Origin: Trachelipus rathkii
Lineage: Eukaryota; Arthropoda; Malacostraca; Isopoda; Trachelipodidae
Length of the DNA stretch: 64,000 nt
Assembly (NCBI GenBank): GCA_015478945.1
Contig: JABUQX010124294.1
Location: 1 to 64,000 of the forward strand
Direction: 5' to 3'
Under the pieces are notes generated by a model, which saw only the letters and a program-made list of their open reading frames with translations, was not told where the DNA came from and did not search any database. Shown here piece by piece: positions 61,515 to 64,000 of this stretch. The translations under genes and the position numbers were made by a program. Each line of letters opens with the position of its first letter. Position 1 is the first letter of the stretch.

Positions 61515-62000
61515 GATGTTAAAGTTACACTCTCGTCGAAATCTCTTGCAAGAGGTGATAGGAAGAGAGATAAAAAAATAATTAGAATACTGTGACATTA
61601 TAAGTAGGTAAAATAAGATCAAGAGAAGAAGTAAGAATATAGAAGAAGTAAATATTGAGAGATAAGGAAGACGTAGGAGCATCATATAGAGATATTAGAA
61701 TAAGCAAACTTAGATTAATGTGAATGTGAGAAGCAGAAGTTAATGAGCTCAAGTGGGCTCTTTAAAGTGTCACCGAGAGTCTCAGTAATTAACACAATAT
61801 CTGAGGAATTTTCTAAGTAGCTAAAATATAAATTAAGAGTGGAGTGGTGGAGAACCCCGTTACGGTGTACTTAGAAGAGTAGCTTCTCTCCTACAGGCGT
61901 CGGGGGTGTTCAAGTAAATAGCAATTATTGTTAATTTAAATTACGTAAATAAGGTTAGTGCATATATTATATACTATACTATTTTCGCCATCTGTAACCG
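61515..62000. other. Intergenic DNA, purine-rich then mixed
   Basis: 61,560-61,690 is AAGAAGTA/GATAGAG-rich; the Ser/Leu-rich minus-strand frame there is low-complexity. Nothing recognised up to 62,000. Confidence 0.55.
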
Positions 62001-63901
62001 TTTAATATTAATAAATCATTATTATTATCTTAAATAAATTCACTTATAATATTATAAAAACTATTATAGTTATTAATTGATTACTTTATAAAAATATATA
62101 ATGATTAATATATATTATATATAACCTATATATATATATAAAAATGTAATTATATAATATATATATATTATTTTATATAAGACTAATATATATACTATGT
62201 AACAACTATATAATATATATATATATATATATACTAGGCTATTATAATTATATGTAATTATATAATTACTAGTAATATTATATACCTTATATATTAAATA
62301 AATACTATTATCTTTACATACTCACTATCCTATATATATTTACAACAAAATATACTATAAAATATTATGTTAATTATATAATAACTTAATGTAAATATGT
62401 ACCGATGGTAACTGGGAAGCAGTAATTAATCTACCCTATATACCTATATATATAGTCTTATATAAACCGGTGATATTTTATTCATAGAAATTATTTTTCT
62501 CTATATTTCCTATATATTAAATGTATAATATTATATATATATATATAAGATAATTTTGTATAACTAAATAATAAATTAATTAAATTGTAATGTTTATTAT
62601 TTTTCTATATTATTATATATTTATTCGTGTATTTTAAAAAACTAATCATATTTTCATCAAGCATAGTTCTTAGCACCATTATATATATAACTATATATAT
62701 ATATAAATATATACTACATGATCATAATAGACAGTCCTTATAGTAAGTATAAATAAATTTTTTATTTATTTTTATGTAGACGATCTATATATTATCATAT
62801 ATTATTATAATATTTTCACTATCAATATTCCATCACTATATATAACTATAATATATATATATATTGAATATTATAGAGTATAAGAAGATCTCTATATCGA
62901 GAGCTGTATAGGATTTATCATTTATCATTAGCTCTGTATTAGTGGAAATTCCGAAACTTTATATTAATTATATAGCCGAAAATAGAATTGTTATATAAAT
63001 CCATAAGCGACATAACCGTAATAGTATAATATAGGTAATATATAACAATAATAATTAAAAATATTTAAGATAAATGATTATTACCGTACTCGTCATGATT
63101 GTAAATTCAACTGGATTTAATCGTTTTTATTAATTCAGAAACCCCTTTATGTATAAGTTAACTATCAGGGTGCCTATTACCTTGTTATTTCACGACCACA
63201 GAATTTATTTTTGAACGGCATAATTTCTAATATATTCAATAATCCAGAATTAATATTAGTATTCACATATAGATATTAATTAATTATCTACTGACCTTCC
63301 TTGTCTCTCCATTATAATTATATACTATGTATATTTATTGCAATATAAATACTTCCTCATAAATTTTAAAATTATGTCCAATTTTATTTTGATTTTTAGG
63401 ATTTGTACTCGTGGAAATAAGTGAATGTGCTTCAAACGAAATGCGTGAGTAAATTGTTAGTTTACAAAGTGATAAGTCTATAAACATGTGGGAGTGTCTA
63501 TATTTAACCTTTATTGTAGCATTTTAGTTAGCTACACGACTTTGTAGATATTTTCGGTGAGAGATATCAAAGAGTGTTATTCTTTTTTATTCATTCTTAG
63601 TCTTCACTTTAATAAAAATATTTACACTCTCAAATCTCAATTTAAACTCACACATATTGCAATGGACAGTGGAGAGTAATTTTAAACTAAATTTTTATAA
63701 AAATTAAAGATACGACTATAAATCTAACGTCCCCAAGACTAGAAGTAAAGCCCCAAAACATTATAGGTAAATTACTCTAGCTTATCTAACTTAATACACA
63801 ATAATAAAAAGAAAAATTATATTATTTTCCAAAATACCTGTTACTGTACATAAGATATATTATTATTTATGATATATATATATATATATATAATATACTA
63901 T

Positions 63902-63932
<31 letters not shown>

Positions 63933-64000
63933 TATTATACCCACTTTACTAAGCTCACTTTCTTCTATAGGTAACCCTAATATATAAATATATATATATT
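62000..64000. other. AT-rich DNA to the window end
   Basis: AT blocks at about 62,100-62,250, 62,850 and 63,870-63,935 lie in otherwise featureless AT-rich sequence. No gene, RNA or mobile-element motif was seen. The window ends inside an AT tract. Confidence 0.65.

Noticed and set aside
1..64000. A novel multi-gene system such as a defence island or biosynthetic cluster
   Set aside because: No intact coding sequence above about 130 codons exists and those present are low-complexity; the content is repeats and LINE fossils.

Overview
The window reads as non-coding, repeat-dominated DNA from an animal nuclear genome. Base composition is very AT-rich. Long simple-sequence tracts, (AT)n, (AAT/ATT)n, (GA)n, (CA/TG)n and degenerate GGAGTC hexamers, are broken by islands of ordinary complexity. 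No intact protein gene, rRNA, complete tRNA, bacterial operon or CRISPR array is visible. The only coding signals I recognise are broken pieces of non-LTR (LINE) retrotransposons. Their reverse-transcriptase and C-terminal motifs resemble elements that are abundant in arthropods, decapod crustaceans in particular. An arthropod, perhaps a decapod, is therefore my best guess for the source, but this is an inference from repeats and not proof.

Layout: 1-9 kb is AT/TA-rich sequence with a TG tract (2.1 kb), a small GC-richer island with hairpins (4.3-4.5 kb), a (GA)n array with a higher-order unit (5.4-5.7 kb) and a LINE C-terminal remnant (about 5.95-6.3 kb). From 9-18.4 kb I see no gene, only a duplicated about 50-bp segment at 16.0-16.2 kb. 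A LINE remnant covers about 18.5-19.5 kb and runs straight into an (AT)n array. The 21.1-28.2 kb stretch is the most structured part: degenerate GACTCC/GGAGTC hexamer arrays in alternating orientation bracket a decayed modular satellite (21.3-25.5 kb) and a GC-richer block (25.7-28.1 kb) with several hairpins. From 30-39 kb there are AT and AAT tracts, with two remnants of one LINE family at 32.6-33.1 and 35.4-36.0 kb. From 39-48 kb there are degenerate microsatellites, a 27-bp minisatellite (45.65-45.8 kb) and a LINE C-terminal scrap (47.1 kb). A two-copy dispersed element of about 340-370 bp with a conserved 10-bp stem-loop lies at 48.9-49.2 and 53.3-53.6 kb. From 54-59 kb there are long AT and AAT arrays. 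A Jockey-like LINE remnant lies at about 60.1-61.13 kb, followed by AT-rich DNA to the end.

No genes here work together as a system. The biology on view is genome turnover: LINE insertion and decay, microsatellite growth (sometimes directly at LINE ends), satellite amplification and an apparent short interspersed element. All homology calls were made by eye from short motifs, and the boundaries are approximate.
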